Shown: positions 1 to 6,156, counted from the stretch's first letter. The stretch is 9,988 bases of DNA from Deltaproteobacteria bacterium (GCA_021789795.1 JAJYJA010000085.1:1-9988), one strand, 5' to 3'. Numbers and translations are program-made. The notes: generated from the sequence alone by a model not told the origin.

Positions 1-2
1 GG

Positions 3-113
3 GTTAACATTGCCTGGGCTTGGTTTTGCAGCCAAAATACCAGGACGGCCGGTGGCGAGATCATCAAGAGTTGTCACCTCAGCCGCGGCCTGGACGTTTA
101 CCCGCTCCCTTAA
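3..113 (+). CDS. Possible C-terminal tail of an upstream gene (partial)
   Basis: This frame is open from the left edge of the window to a TAA at 111-113, about 36 codons. The last half (ending ...SRGLDVYPLP) uses codons typical of the neighbouring genes, such as GAG, ATC, CTC, CGC, CTG and GAC. The alternative frame, an N-terminal extension of the next gene, gives a low-complexity Arg/Ala/Ser/Thr-rich peptide unlike a real protein. If genuine, this gene ends 16 nt before the lipoprotein start and would be the previous member of the same operon. I do not recognise the product, and 36 codons can stay open by chance in GC-rich DNA, so this is weak. Confidence 0.25.
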   Translation, partial: VNIAWAWFCSQNTRTAGGEIIKSCHLSRGLDVYPLP

Positions 114-129
114 TACCCGTGGTGTCTCC

Positions 130-657
130 ATGACCATGATCCGTCCCTGGTTTGGCCTGTTCTCCCTGATCTCGATCTCTTGCCTCTGCCTGCTGGCCGC
201 CTGCGGCGGGGGTCAGGATAGGCCGCTGGCCATCGGCGAGACGGCGCCGGCCTTCACTGCCCAGGACCTGCGCGGCCAGATGGTTTCGCTGGCCGCCAGT
301 CAAGGCAAGCCGGTGATCTTGCGTTTCTTTCTGCCGGACTGCAAGTTCTGCCGGGCCGACACCCCCATCTTCAACCAGTATTACCGCGACTACCGGGACA
401 AGGGTCTGACCATCCTCTACATCAATACCGAACCCAAGCCGGGCGAGGTGCAAAAATTCGCCGACGATTTGCGGATCGCCTTTCCGGTGGTGCTCGATCC
501 GACCCGCAAGATCGCCAACCGTTACCGGGTGCGGGCCGTACCGCAGACGGTGGTGCTCGATCCCAGTCACAAGGTGATCGGCGTCATCCTGGGCGGGGTG
601 AGCAAGGAACAACTTGACGAGTTACTGGGGCCGTTCCTCAAACAACCTAGAGCTTAA
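130..657 (+). CDS. TlpA/ResA-like thioredoxin-fold lipoprotein
   Basis: This is a predicted 175-residue periplasmic, membrane-tethered thiol-disulfide oxidoreductase. The N-terminus has a positive residue (R5), a hydrophobic stretch (about 8-23) and a lipobox LAAC with the lipidated cysteine at residue 25, followed by GGG. The redoxin domain starts at about residue 34 with the usual IGETAPAFTAQDLRG. The active site is CKFC (C71, C74), and the cis-proline lies in AVPQT (P138). Members of this family commonly reduce disulfides in cytochrome c apoproteins or copper-site proteins. Next to a NosL-type CxxC protein, reduction of that partner is the obvious inference. I chose the ATG at 130 (a second ATG is at 136) because the lipoprotein signal begins there. 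The in-frame TTG at 10 would add a non-protein-like leader. Shine-Dalgarno pairing at 130 is weak. The fold and CxxC are certain; the substrate is unknown. Confidence 0.9.
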   Translation: MTMIRPWFGLFSLISISCLCLLAACGGGQDRPLAIGETAPAFTAQDLRGQMVSLAASQGKPVILRFFLPDCKFCRADTPIFNQYYRDYRDKGLTILYINTEPKPGEVQKFADDLRIAFPVVLDPTRKIANRYRVRAVPQTVVLDPSHKVIGVILGGVSKEQLDELLGPFLKQPRA

Positions 658-670
658 GGAGGGTAAGGAG
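656..670 (+). promoter_or_regulatory. Doubled Shine-Dalgarno ahead of the NosL-family gene
   Basis: AAGGAGG at 656-662 sits 8 nt before the ATG at 671, which is ideal spacing. A second AAGGAG abuts the start codon. The first copy overlaps the TAA stop of the preceding gene (655-657). This fixes the start at 671 rather than at an in-frame upstream codon near 614. It is also much the strongest ribosome-binding site in the operon, suggesting the NosL-like protein is made in larger amounts than its neighbours. Confidence 0.7.
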
Positions 671-1165
671 ATGAAGAACATCTTGCTTGGCGTTTCGCTG
701 GTGATGCTGCTGGCCGTGCTCGGTGGCCGGGCCTTGGCGGTGGACATCGTGGTCAAGAAGGACACCAGATGCGCGGTGTGCGGCATGTTCGTGGCTAAGT
801 ATCCAAACTGGGTCACCCGGGCAACCCTAAGCGACGGTCAGACCGAGTACTTCGACGGGGTCAAGGACATGATGGCCTATTTCTTCGCCCCCCAGAAGTA
901 CGGGGCCAAGGCCGGGGTGACGGTGTTCGAGCTGACGGTCAACGACTACTACACCTTAAGCCCGGTGAACGCCAAGCAGGCCTTCTTCGTCATGGGCGGC
1001 GACGTGCCCGGCCCGATGGGGCCGGATCTGGTGCCCTTTGCCAGCCGAGCGGCGGCGGAGTCCTTCAGTCACGATCACCACGGCCAAAAGGTGCTGGCCT
1101 TCTCCGACCTGACCGCCGAGCTGATCGAGAAGATACGCTCCGGCAGCAAGATGATGATGCACTAG
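671..1165 (+). CDS. nosL: NosL-family copper-binding periplasmic protein
   Basis: This 164-residue exported protein belongs to the NosL family. Classical NosL is an outer-membrane lipoprotein that binds Cu(I) and helps deliver copper to nitrous oxide reductase. Here residues 1-23 form a signal peptide ending ALA-VD, a type I cleavage site with no lipobox. The family motif TRCAVCGMFVAKYP (about 32-45) carries C34, C37 and M39. FDGVKDM (61-67) and FFVMGGDVPGPMG (105-117) match the family's conserved second half. Additional potential metal ligands are HDHHG (134-138) and a terminal MMMH. It follows the thioredoxin-like lipoprotein and precedes an ABC transporter without any nosZ in view. The symbol therefore denotes family membership, not proven denitrification function. 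The start is set by a strong ribosome-binding site. Confidence 0.88.
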   Translation: MKNILLGVSLVMLLAVLGGRALAVDIVVKKDTRCAVCGMFVAKYPNWVTRATLSDGQTEYFDGVKDMMAYFFAPQKYGAKAGVTVFELTVNDYYTLSPVNAKQAFFVMGGDVPGPMGPDLVPFASRAAAESFSHDHHGQKVLAFSDLTAELIEKIRSGSKMMMH

Positions 1166-1168
1166 GCC

Positions 1169-1456
1169 ATGCGGCCAGCGGTGATCTTCATCTCCCTCGT
1201 CGGGGCGCTGCTCTTGGCCGATGGCCTCCTGGCCCTGCACCAACGGGCCCGGAGGGCCGAGAACGACGCCGAAGCGGGGGTGCTGCGGGTGACGGTGTCC
1301 GGTCTTGGCCTAACCGACCTCTGTCTGGCCACCGAGGCCCGCTACACCCGTCATCCGGCGGTCAGCGACCCCATGGCCCCCTTCATGGATCATCCCGGGG
1401 CCCTCGAGCATTTCCCCACCGGCTCCTTCTGGGCCAGGCCGGAGGCGGGGCGGTGA
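1169..1456 (+). CDS. Small membrane-anchored protein of the NosL/ABC cluster, function unknown
   Basis: This is a 95-residue protein with one hydrophobic segment (about 4-23) followed by positive residues (HQRARRA), then a soluble part. The latter half contains CLATEARYTRHPAVSDPM (52-69) and PFMDHPGALEHFP (71-83), a dense run of His, Pro, Met and aromatic residues that looks strongly conserved rather than random. It has a single cysteine, C52. From memory, similar small proteins occur beside NosL-like genes and FtsX-type permeases in other proteobacteria, but I cannot name a characterised family. The positive residues after the segment suggest the soluble part could be cytoplasmic, so topology is uncertain. 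The start lies 3 nt after the nosL stop, and the gene ends in a GTGA overlap with the permease, so it is translationally coupled to both. A metal- or substrate-binding accessory to the transporter is only a guess. Confidence 0.75.
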   Translation: MRPAVIFISLVGALLLADGLLALHQRARRAENDAEAGVLRVTVSGLGLTDLCLATEARYTRHPAVSDPMAPFMDHPGALEHFPTGSFWARPEAGR

Positions 1457-2625
1457 ACGGCCTCTCCCGGCAGCTCAACGTCATCGACTACTCACTCTCC
1501 TCCCTCTGGCGGCGGCGCTTTAAGTCGGTAAGCGTCATGGTGGTGTTCGCGGCGGTCATCTTTCTCCTGGCCTCCTTCCAGATGACCACCAAGGCCCTGA
1601 CCCAGACCGCAAGCCGGCTGCTGGTCATGGCGCCCGAGATCACCATCCAGAAGATGCGGGCCGGGCGGCAGGAGCCCATCCCGGTCGCCTACCGGGAGAA
1701 ACTGGCCGGCATCTTCGGCATCCGGCGGATCACCCCCAGGGTCTGGGGCTACTACTTCAACGAGACCCACGCCGCCAACCTCACCGTGATCGGGGTCGAT
1801 CCCCGGCTCATGCCCCTGGGTGAAAAGCTCGCCGCGGCCATCGACACCGGCCGCTTGCCTGGCGACCATGAGGTGGTGCTGGGGCAGGGGGCCGAGGAGT
1901 TGTTGGGTGAAAACCGGATGATCTCCCTGTTTCGGCCCGACCTGAGCCTAAAGCCCTTAACCGTGGTGGGACGCTTCCGCCCCGCCACCGACCTCTTGAC
2001 CTACGACACCCTGTTCCTGCCCCCCGACGACGCCCGCGATCTCTTCTCGCTGCCGCCCGAGCTGGCCACCGACCTGTGCGTCACGGTGGCCAACCCCAGC
2101 GAGGTGGACACCATCGCCAAGAAGATCGCCGCCCTGCTTCCCGGCACCCGGGTGTTGACCCGCAGCCAGATCGAAAAGACCTACCACGCGGTGTTCGGCT
2201 GGCGGAGCGGCTTCGCCTCCGTCTGTCTGCTTACCGCCCTGACCTCGTTCATCATCTTCGCCTGGGACAAGGCCTCGGGCCTGACCCCGGAGGAACGGCG
2301 GGAAATCGGCATCTTGAAGATCGTCGGCTGGCAGACCGCGGACGTCATCCTCCTGCGTTTCTGGGAGGGGGTGATCGTGGCCTTGCTCTCCTTCGTGGCG
2401 GGTTACACCCTGGCCTATATCCACGTCGCCTTCTTCGACGCCGGGCTCTTTAGACCCATCATGCTGGGCTGGTCGGTGCTCCATCCCCGCCTGCGGCTGT
2501 CGCCGGGGGTGGAGGTGGGCGATGTCCTCCTGGTGCTCTGCCTGACCGTGGTGCCCTATCTGGCGGCCACCGTGGTGCCGGCCTGGCGGGCGGCGATCAT
2601 CCGGGCCGATTCCGCCTTAAACTGA
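1453..2625 (+). CDS. MacB/FtsX-type ABC transporter permease
   Basis: This 390-residue inner-membrane permease has the four-helix FtsX/MacB layout. Helix 1 is at about 27-43. A large periplasmic domain of some 200 residues follows (about 45-250). Helices 2, 3 and 4 are at about 254-271, 298-325 and 357-377. Between helices 2 and 3, EERREIGILKIVGW (280-293) matches the coupling-helix region that contacts the ATPase in this superfamily. Transporters of this type usually do not pump across the inner membrane; they transmit ATP-driven motion to the periplasm (mechanotransmission, lipoprotein release, peptide efflux). The GTG start overlaps the preceding TGA by 3 of 4 bases. The ATPase follows 7 nt downstream. 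No MacA-like adaptor or outer-membrane partner is present in the window. The substrate is unknown, and the context suggests metal or cofactor insertion into exported proteins. Confidence 0.88.
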   Translation: MNGLSRQLNVIDYSLSSLWRRRFKSVSVMVVFAAVIFLLASFQMTTKALTQTASRLLVMAPEITIQKMRAGRQEPIPVAYREKLAGIFGIRRITPRVWGYYFNETHAANLTVIGVDPRLMPLGEKLAAAIDTGRLPGDHEVVLGQGAEELLGENRMISLFRPDLSLKPLTVVGRFRPATDLLTYDTLFLPPDDARDLFSLPPELATDLCVTVANPSEVDTIAKKIAALLPGTRVLTRSQIEKTYHAVFGWRSGFASVCLLTALTSFIIFAWDKASGLTPEERREIGILKIVGWQTADVILLRFWEGVIVALLSFVAGYTLAYIHVAFFDAGLFRPIMLGWSVLHPRLRLSPGVEVGDVLLVLCLTVVPYLAATVVPAWRAAIIRADSALN

Positions 2626-2632
2626 ACTTAAA

Positions 2633-3316
2633 ATGACCGCGCTCATCGAGCTTTCAAACGTCGATAAGACCTACAACCAGGGCCAGGTCAACGAGGTCAG
2701 GGCGCTTAAGGGGATCAACCTTGAGATCGCCGCCGGCTCGATGGTCTGTCTGCAGGGCAGCAGCGGCTCGGGCAAGAGCACCCTGCTTGCGATCATCGGC
2801 TGCGTCTTCCCACCCACCAGCGGCCGGGCCGCCATCGCCGGCAAGCAGCTCTCCCGGCTGCCAGACCGCTTCCTGACCCTGCACCGACGGGCCAGCATCG
2901 GTTTTATCTTCCAGCGCTTCAACCTCCTGCCCGAGCTGACGGTGCAAGACAACATCACCCTGCCGCTGATGCCGCTCGGCGTTGGCCCCAGGGAGCGGAG
3001 AGAGCGGGCGGCGCGGCTGATGGAGCGGCTGGGCATCGGCCACCGGGCGGGCTTCCCGGCCCGCCAGATCTCGGGCGGGGAGCTGCAACGGGTGGCCATT
3101 GCCCGGGCCTTGATCAACGACCCGCCCATCATCCTGGCCGACGAGCCCACCGCCCATCTGGATCACGCCCTTTCCCTCGCCTTTATGGAGATCATGGGGG
3201 AACTGCATCGGGACGGCAAGACCATCATCCTCACCTCCCACGACCAGTTGATCACCGGCCATCCGGCGGTGGAGCGGCTCATTGGCTTAAACGACGGGAT
3301 GCTCCATGTTCCTTAA
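2633..3316 (+). CDS. ABC transporter ATP-binding protein (LolD/MacB-type)
   Basis: This 227-residue cytoplasmic ATPase would energise the adjacent permease. All core motifs are intact: Walker A GSSGSGKST (42-50), Q-loop FIFQRFNLLP with Q94, signature ISGGELQRVAIARAL (146-160), Walker B IILADE (166-171), D-loop AHLD (174-177) and switch histidine H203 in TSHD. The sequence is most like the LolD/FtsE/MacB branch, which pairs with FtsX-fold permeases, consistent with the gene order. Walker A has Ser where GPSGSGKST is more usual in the branch, a conservative change. The start ATG lacks a clear Shine-Dalgarno, so coupling to the permease stop 7 nt upstream is likely. Its last 11 nt overlap the next gene. 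Confidence 0.95.
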   Translation: MTALIELSNVDKTYNQGQVNEVRALKGINLEIAAGSMVCLQGSSGSGKSTLLAIIGCVFPPTSGRAAIAGKQLSRLPDRFLTLHRRASIGFIFQRFNLLPELTVQDNITLPLMPLGVGPRERRERAARLMERLGIGHRAGFPARQISGGELQRVAIARALINDPPIILADEPTAHLDHALSLAFMEIMGELHRDGKTIILTSHDQLITGHPAVERLIGLNDGMLHVP

Positions 3317-4313
3317 TCCCTGGAGCGTCGCCCTCTGCCTGCTGAGCCTGGTGGTGCTGGTTCTGCTCGGCATCGCCAGTCGCACCGCGGTCAAGGTGCT
3401 GCGCTACTGGGACCCCGCCTCAGACAGCAACCGACAGATCAGCCTGGAGAACGAAACCTGGCTCTCCTCGACCCTGGTGCAGTACGCCCTGGGCTTCCAG
3501 ATCTTCTCCCTGGTCCTCTTCGTGCTGGCGGCGGACAACTTCAGCCACGTCATCAGCGGCGCCATGTGCGCCGTCGGCTCCCTGACCGCCAACCGCTACG
3601 GGATGCCGGCCCTGTGGCTCAAGCTGGCCGGGGCCTTCCTCTACGGCCTGTGGCTGGTCGTCCACCACTTCGACATCAGCTCGGAACGCTACCCGCTGTT
3701 GAGATTCAAGTACGCGGCCCTGCTTGGGCTCATGCCGTTGCTGGGGGCGGACATCGCCTGCCAGACGCTTTATCTCGCCGGGCTCAAGCCCGACATTATC
3801 ACCTCCTGCTGCGCCGTGGTCTTTGGCGAGGGCGAGGGTAAGGGCGGCAACCTGATGGCCTCCCTGCCCGAAGGCCAGACGCTTGCGATCTTCTACGGCC
3901 TGGCGGCGGTGCTGGCGGTGCTGGGGCACTTCCTCTTCCGGCGCCGCCGTCGGCCGCTTATGTGGGTGAGCGGCGGGCTGTGGGCGGTGTTTGTGGGGGT
4001 GGCGCTGGCGGCCATCACCAGCGTGTTTTCCTCCTACGTCTACGCCATGCCCTACCACCACTGTCCGTTCTGTCTGCTCAAGCCCGAGTACGGCTATATC
4101 GGTTTTTTGATTTACGGCGCCCTGCTGCCGGCGGGTTTCTTTGGGATCAGCGCCGCCCTGGCCTCGCTGATGCCGGCGGCCAGCGGTCTCTCGGAGGTGG
4201 TGGACCGCTTCCAGCGGCGGGCGGTGCTGATCTCCTGCCTGCTCCTGGTGGTCTTTGTTATCTCAGTGTCCTACCATCTGGTGCTTTACCGGCTCAGCGG
4301 GGGCGAGGGATAA
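3306..4313 (+). CDS. Polytopic membrane protein with periplasmic Cys/His motifs, function unknown
   Basis: This 335-residue protein has about eight membrane segments, near 8-24, 58-77, 103-121, 136-158, 194-211, 219-247, 264-289 and 306-328. Positively charged loops (K30 to R43; RRRRR 212-216; RFQRR 301-305) predict those sides as cytoplasmic. On that model the remaining loops are periplasmic and carry every notable cysteine outside a membrane segment: C88 in SGAMCAVGS, C168/C169 in ITSCCAVVFG, and HHCPFC (251-256). This arrangement looks like a metal, haem or disulfide site. I do not recognise a named family; vitamin K epoxide reductase is superficially similar in having membrane cysteines, but the layout does not match. 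The gene starts inside the ATPase gene (11-nt overlap) and ends the operon, so it is probably part of the same machine. Confidence 0.8.
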   Translation: MFLNPWSVALCLLSLVVLVLLGIASRTAVKVLRYWDPASDSNRQISLENETWLSSTLVQYALGFQIFSLVLFVLAADNFSHVISGAMCAVGSLTANRYGMPALWLKLAGAFLYGLWLVVHHFDISSERYPLLRFKYAALLGLMPLLGADIACQTLYLAGLKPDIITSCCAVVFGEGEGKGGNLMASLPEGQTLAIFYGLAAVLAVLGHFLFRRRRRPLMWVSGGLWAVFVGVALAAITSVFSSYVYAMPYHHCPFCLLKPEYGYIGFLIYGALLPAGFFGISAALASLMPAASGLSEVVDRFQRRAVLISCLLLVVFVISVSYHLVLYRLSGGEG

Positions 4314-4336
4314 ACGGGGGAAAGCAGCGAACTCCA

Positions 4337-4373
4337 TTTTGGGGGTCGTTTACCTTCAAAACAACCCCCAAAA
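4337..4373 (+). other. Strong hairpin after the operon (terminator-like, no U-tract)
   Basis: TTTTGGGGGT (4337-4346) pairs perfectly with ACCCCCAAAA (4364-4373). After one mismatch, GTTT (4348-4351) pairs with AAAC (4359-4362), leaving a 7-nt loop. The hairpin begins 23 nt after the stop of the last operon gene. On the + strand it is followed by A residues, so it is not a canonical intrinsic terminator. The U-rich side precedes the stem. It may stabilise the 3' end of the operon mRNA or assist Rho-dependent termination. Confidence 0.5.
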
Positions 4374-4415
4374 ACTTCGGCCTATACCGTACCACCATGA
4401 ACTTTCCCGCACAAC

Positions 4416-4449
4416 AAAAAACCCGCAAAGCCTTAAGCCGTGCGGGTTT
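4416..4449 (-). terminator. Intrinsic terminator of the tRNA transcript
   Basis: Read on the minus strand, AAACCCGCA (from 4449) pairs perfectly with TGCGGGTTT (to 4419), with a 13-nt loop. The run continues as T residues to 4416, then GTTGT. This is a 9-bp GC-containing stem plus a U-tract, 35 nt beyond the CCA end of tRNA-Ala, and it fits termination of the leftward tRNA transcript. Confidence 0.75.
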
Positions 4450-4483
4450 ATGTACTTCCTGGAACTTGTCTGAACTAGTCTAA

Positions 4484-4559
4484 TGGTGGAGCTGATCGGG
4501 ATCGAACCGACGACCTATACGTTGCGAACGTATCGCTCTCCCAGCTGAGCTACAGCCCC
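4484..4559 (-). tRNA. tRNA-Ala (anticodon CGC)
   Basis: A complete 76-nt cloverleaf reads on the minus strand. The acceptor is GGGGCTG/CAGCTCC with the G3-U70 wobble that is the alanine identity element, discriminator A73 and an encoded CCA. The D stem is GCTC/GAGC. The anticodon stem ATACG/CGTAT encloses loop TTCGCAA, giving anticodon CGC (complement at 4524-4526), which reads codon GCG. The T arm is GTCGG-TTCGATC-CCGAT. It is the second tRNA of a two-gene unit, 45 nt after tRNA-Arg. A CGC alanine tRNA is dispensable in many bacteria but suits a GC-rich genome using GCG. Confidence 0.95.
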
Positions 4560-4604
4560 ATCGACACCTTGATTGCGCGGTGGAGGTGAACATTGAAAAA
4601 TGCG

Positions 4605-4681
4605 TGGTAGGCGGAGCGGGATTCGAACCCACGACCTTTGGCTTCGGAGGCCAACACTCTATCCATCTGAGCTACCCGCCC
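4605..4681 (-). tRNA. tRNA-Arg (anticodon CCG)
   Basis: A complete 77-nt cloverleaf reads on the minus strand. The acceptor is GGGCGGG/TCCGCCT, discriminator A73, encoded CCA. The D arm is GCTC-AGATGGATA-GAGT and contains the A expected at position 20 of arginine tRNAs. The anticodon stem TTGGC/GCCAA encloses CTCCGAA, so the anticodon is CCG (complement at 4645-4647), reading codon CGG. The T arm is GTGGG-TTCGAAT-CCCGC. The terminal acceptor pair is G1-U72 rather than a Watson-Crick pair, which is unusual though tolerated. It is the first gene of the tRNA unit. Confidence 0.94.
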
Positions 4682-4706
4682 ACGCAGGCAAATCTCTTAA
4701 CTGGCC

Positions 4707-4735
4707 TATTTAGCACGGATAACGTTTTTCGTAAA
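4707..4735 (-). promoter_or_regulatory. Candidate promoter of the tRNA-Arg/tRNA-Ala unit
   Basis: On the minus strand, TTTACG (4735-4730, -35-like, 4 of 6) is 17 nt from TAAATA (4712-4707), which has the extended -10 dinucleotide TG just before it. Transcription would start about 20 nt before the mature 5' end of tRNA-Arg. The element sits between the tilS stop (4741) and the tRNA. It could serve the tRNAs alone, or the tRNAs could also be read through from tilS. Confidence 0.35.
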
Positions 4736-4740
4736 GCCAT

Positions 4741-6156
4741 TTATGCCGGACGCAGGCAGATCTTGACAACCTGACGGGTCGTGTCTGTTATCCTGGCCTC
4801 CTGGGCGATCCGTTGACCGGCCAGGGCCACGATGCGGCCTTCGCTGGTCAACACCGGCACCCGGGCCTTTTCGGAGGGCGATAGCTTGCGGTCGGTAAGG
4901 AAATCGGCCACCTTGCGCCGTCCTGGGCCGTGCAGGGGATGGAAACTATCTCCTGGCCTGCGATTGCGGGCCAGGAGCGGCAAGGCCGCCCGCCGGGCGT
5001 CGAGGAAGTCCGCCTCTCCCCTCCGTAACTCGTTGGCATCGGGTGGGCTGGACAGGATTTGCACCGTAATCTCCAGCCCCGCCTCCGGGATCGGATAGCG
5101 GCCTGGGCCGGGCAACAGACAACTGAAGATCAAATTCTCGTTATCCTCGCCCCGCCACCGTCTCCGCCCCCGCGGGTAGTGGCAGACGATCTCCCGCGCT
5201 CTCTTACTCACCCGCAACCCCCAGGACAGATGCAGGCGGCCCGGGCCTGCGGATTGGGCCTGGGAGATGAGGGCCTGAATCTGCCGAAAGCCGGGTCGCT
5301 GGCCCAAGAGGAGGAGCATCCTCTCCACGACCCGTCTCTGGATGGCGATCGGCCGGGCCAACAACTCCCCGCAATCCAGGATGGCGGCGGGGGCGCTATG
5401 GCGTTTTTCCTCCCGCACCATCCGGTGGTAATCGTTTTGCGCCTGGGTGTCGAGAAGCTCGTCTTCCGCCCTTAAGATCTCGGCCTCCTGGCGCAAAGTG
5501 CGCCCGATATGGCGATTAAATTCGCCAAGATAGGGGATGAGTTCGTGACGAATCCGATTGCGGAGATAGCGGCGGTCGGTGTTGGAGGGGTCGAGGGCGA
5601 ATTCCGCCCCCAGTGCCTCAAGGTAGCTGAGCAGACGCCGTTTTTCCACCTCCAGGAAGGGCCGGATCAAGAAGCCGTCCCTAAGCAGGGGCATACCCGA
5701 GAGGCCCCGGCGTCCGGCGCCCCGGATGAGCCGCAAGAGCACCTCCTCCGCCTGGTCATCGGCGGTGTGGCCGACCGCGATTTTGTCGGCCCGGCTGGCG
5801 ACCCGTGCCTCCTCGAAGAAGGCGTAACGCAGGTCGCGGGCCGCCTCCTCCAGGGAGAGCCGGTGCCGTTTGGCGTGGGCCGCCGTGTCCACCCGCCTGG
5901 CTAGACACTCGATCCCCAGCTCAGCCGCGGCCCGGCGCACCAAGGCCTCCTCCGCCGGCCCGGCCTCCGGCCGCAGGCCGTGATCCAGGTGGGCCACGGT
6001 CAGGGTCAGATCAAGTTCCTGGCCAAGCACCTGCAGCACCCGCAAGAGGGCGATCGAATCAGGCCCGCCGGAGACCCCAACCACCAGGCGCTCCCCGGGC
6101 GCGAGCAGGGAATGGGCCTGGCACAGGGCAAGGATGTCTCTTTCCAGGGGATGCAC
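4741..6156 (-). CDS. tilS: tRNA(Ile)-lysidine synthetase TilS
   Basis: The enzyme uses ATP and lysine to convert C34 of the CAU-anticodon isoleucine tRNA to lysidine, so that it reads AUA instead of AUG. It is cytoplasmic and essential in most bacteria. With the GTG start at 6156 the protein has 471 residues. The PP-loop SGGPDS is at 29-34, HLDHGLR at 56-62, GHTADDQAE at 129-137 and RNRIRHELIP at 199-208. These span the N-terminal ATP-pyrophosphatase domain, and the C-terminal TilS domain (RNRRPGDSFHPLHG, from about 397) is complete. The longest frame begins at a TTG at 6192, adding PPFFTPSAI-like residues. I prefer GTG 6156 because family members typically begin near HPLE and the longer version overlaps the galU promoter. 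Neither start has a good ribosome-binding site. The gene is divergent from galU and points toward the tRNA pair. Confidence 0.93.
   Translation of the reverse strand: MHPLERDILALCQAHSLLAPGERLVVGVSGGPDSIALLRVLQVLGQELDLTLTVAHLDHGLRPEAGPAEEALVRRAAAELGIECLARRVDTAAHAKRHRLSLEEAARDLRYAFFEEARVASRADKIAVGHTADDQAEEVLLRLIRGAGRRGLSGMPLLRDGFLIRPFLEVEKRRLLSYLEALGAEFALDPSNTDRRYLRNRIRHELIPYLGEFNRHIGRTLRQEAEILRAEDELLDTQAQNDYHRMVREEKRHSAPAAILDCGELLARPIAIQRRVVERMLLLLGQRPGFRQIQALISQAQSAGPGRLHLSWGLRVSKRAREIVCHYPRGRRRWRGEDNENLIFSCLLPGPGRYPIPEAGLEITVQILSSPPDANELRRGEADFLDARRAALPLLARNRRPGDSFHPLHGPGRRKVADFLTDRKLSPSEKARVPVLTSEGRIVALAGQRIAQEARITDTTRQVVKICLRPA

Noticed and set aside
10..129. N-terminal extension of the thioredoxin-like protein from a TTG at 10
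   Set aside because: The added residues are low-complexity and precede a complete lipoprotein signal beginning at 130, which must be at the N-terminus to work.
79..612. Long antisense frame opposite the thioredoxin-like gene
   Set aside because: It is a shadow of the GC-rich coding strand; its His/Gly/Asp/Arg-rich composition resembles no protein family and the sense strand has clear motifs.
1957..2484. 175-codon antisense frame opposite the permease
   Set aside because: It is a codon-bias shadow of the FtsX-type permease, with no recognisable domain.
1453..3316. MacAB-type drug efflux system
   Set aside because: ATPase and permease are separate, and no membrane-fusion adaptor or outer-membrane channel is encoded nearby.
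3420..4061. 213-codon antisense frame opposite the eight-helix protein
   Set aside because: The composition is dominated by His, Gln, Gly, Glu and Val, typical of the reverse complement of hydrophobic codons; there is no start context and no motifs.
671..4313. Classical nitrous oxide reductase (nos) cluster
   Set aside because: Only a NosL-family protein is present; the permease is FtsX-type rather than NosY-type, and nosZ and nosD are absent.
3306..4313. Vitamin K epoxide reductase (VKOR) family assignment
   Set aside because: Membrane cysteines are suggestive, but the number of helices and the order and spacing of motifs do not fit the four-helix VKOR core.
4255..4483. Small + strand frames spanning the end of the eight-helix gene and the terminators
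   Set aside because: They cross both hairpins and have no ribosome-binding site or family resemblance.
4580..4774. 64-codon + strand frame through the intergenic region
   Set aside because: It runs across tRNA-Arg(CCG) and the tilS terminus, so it is explained by those features.
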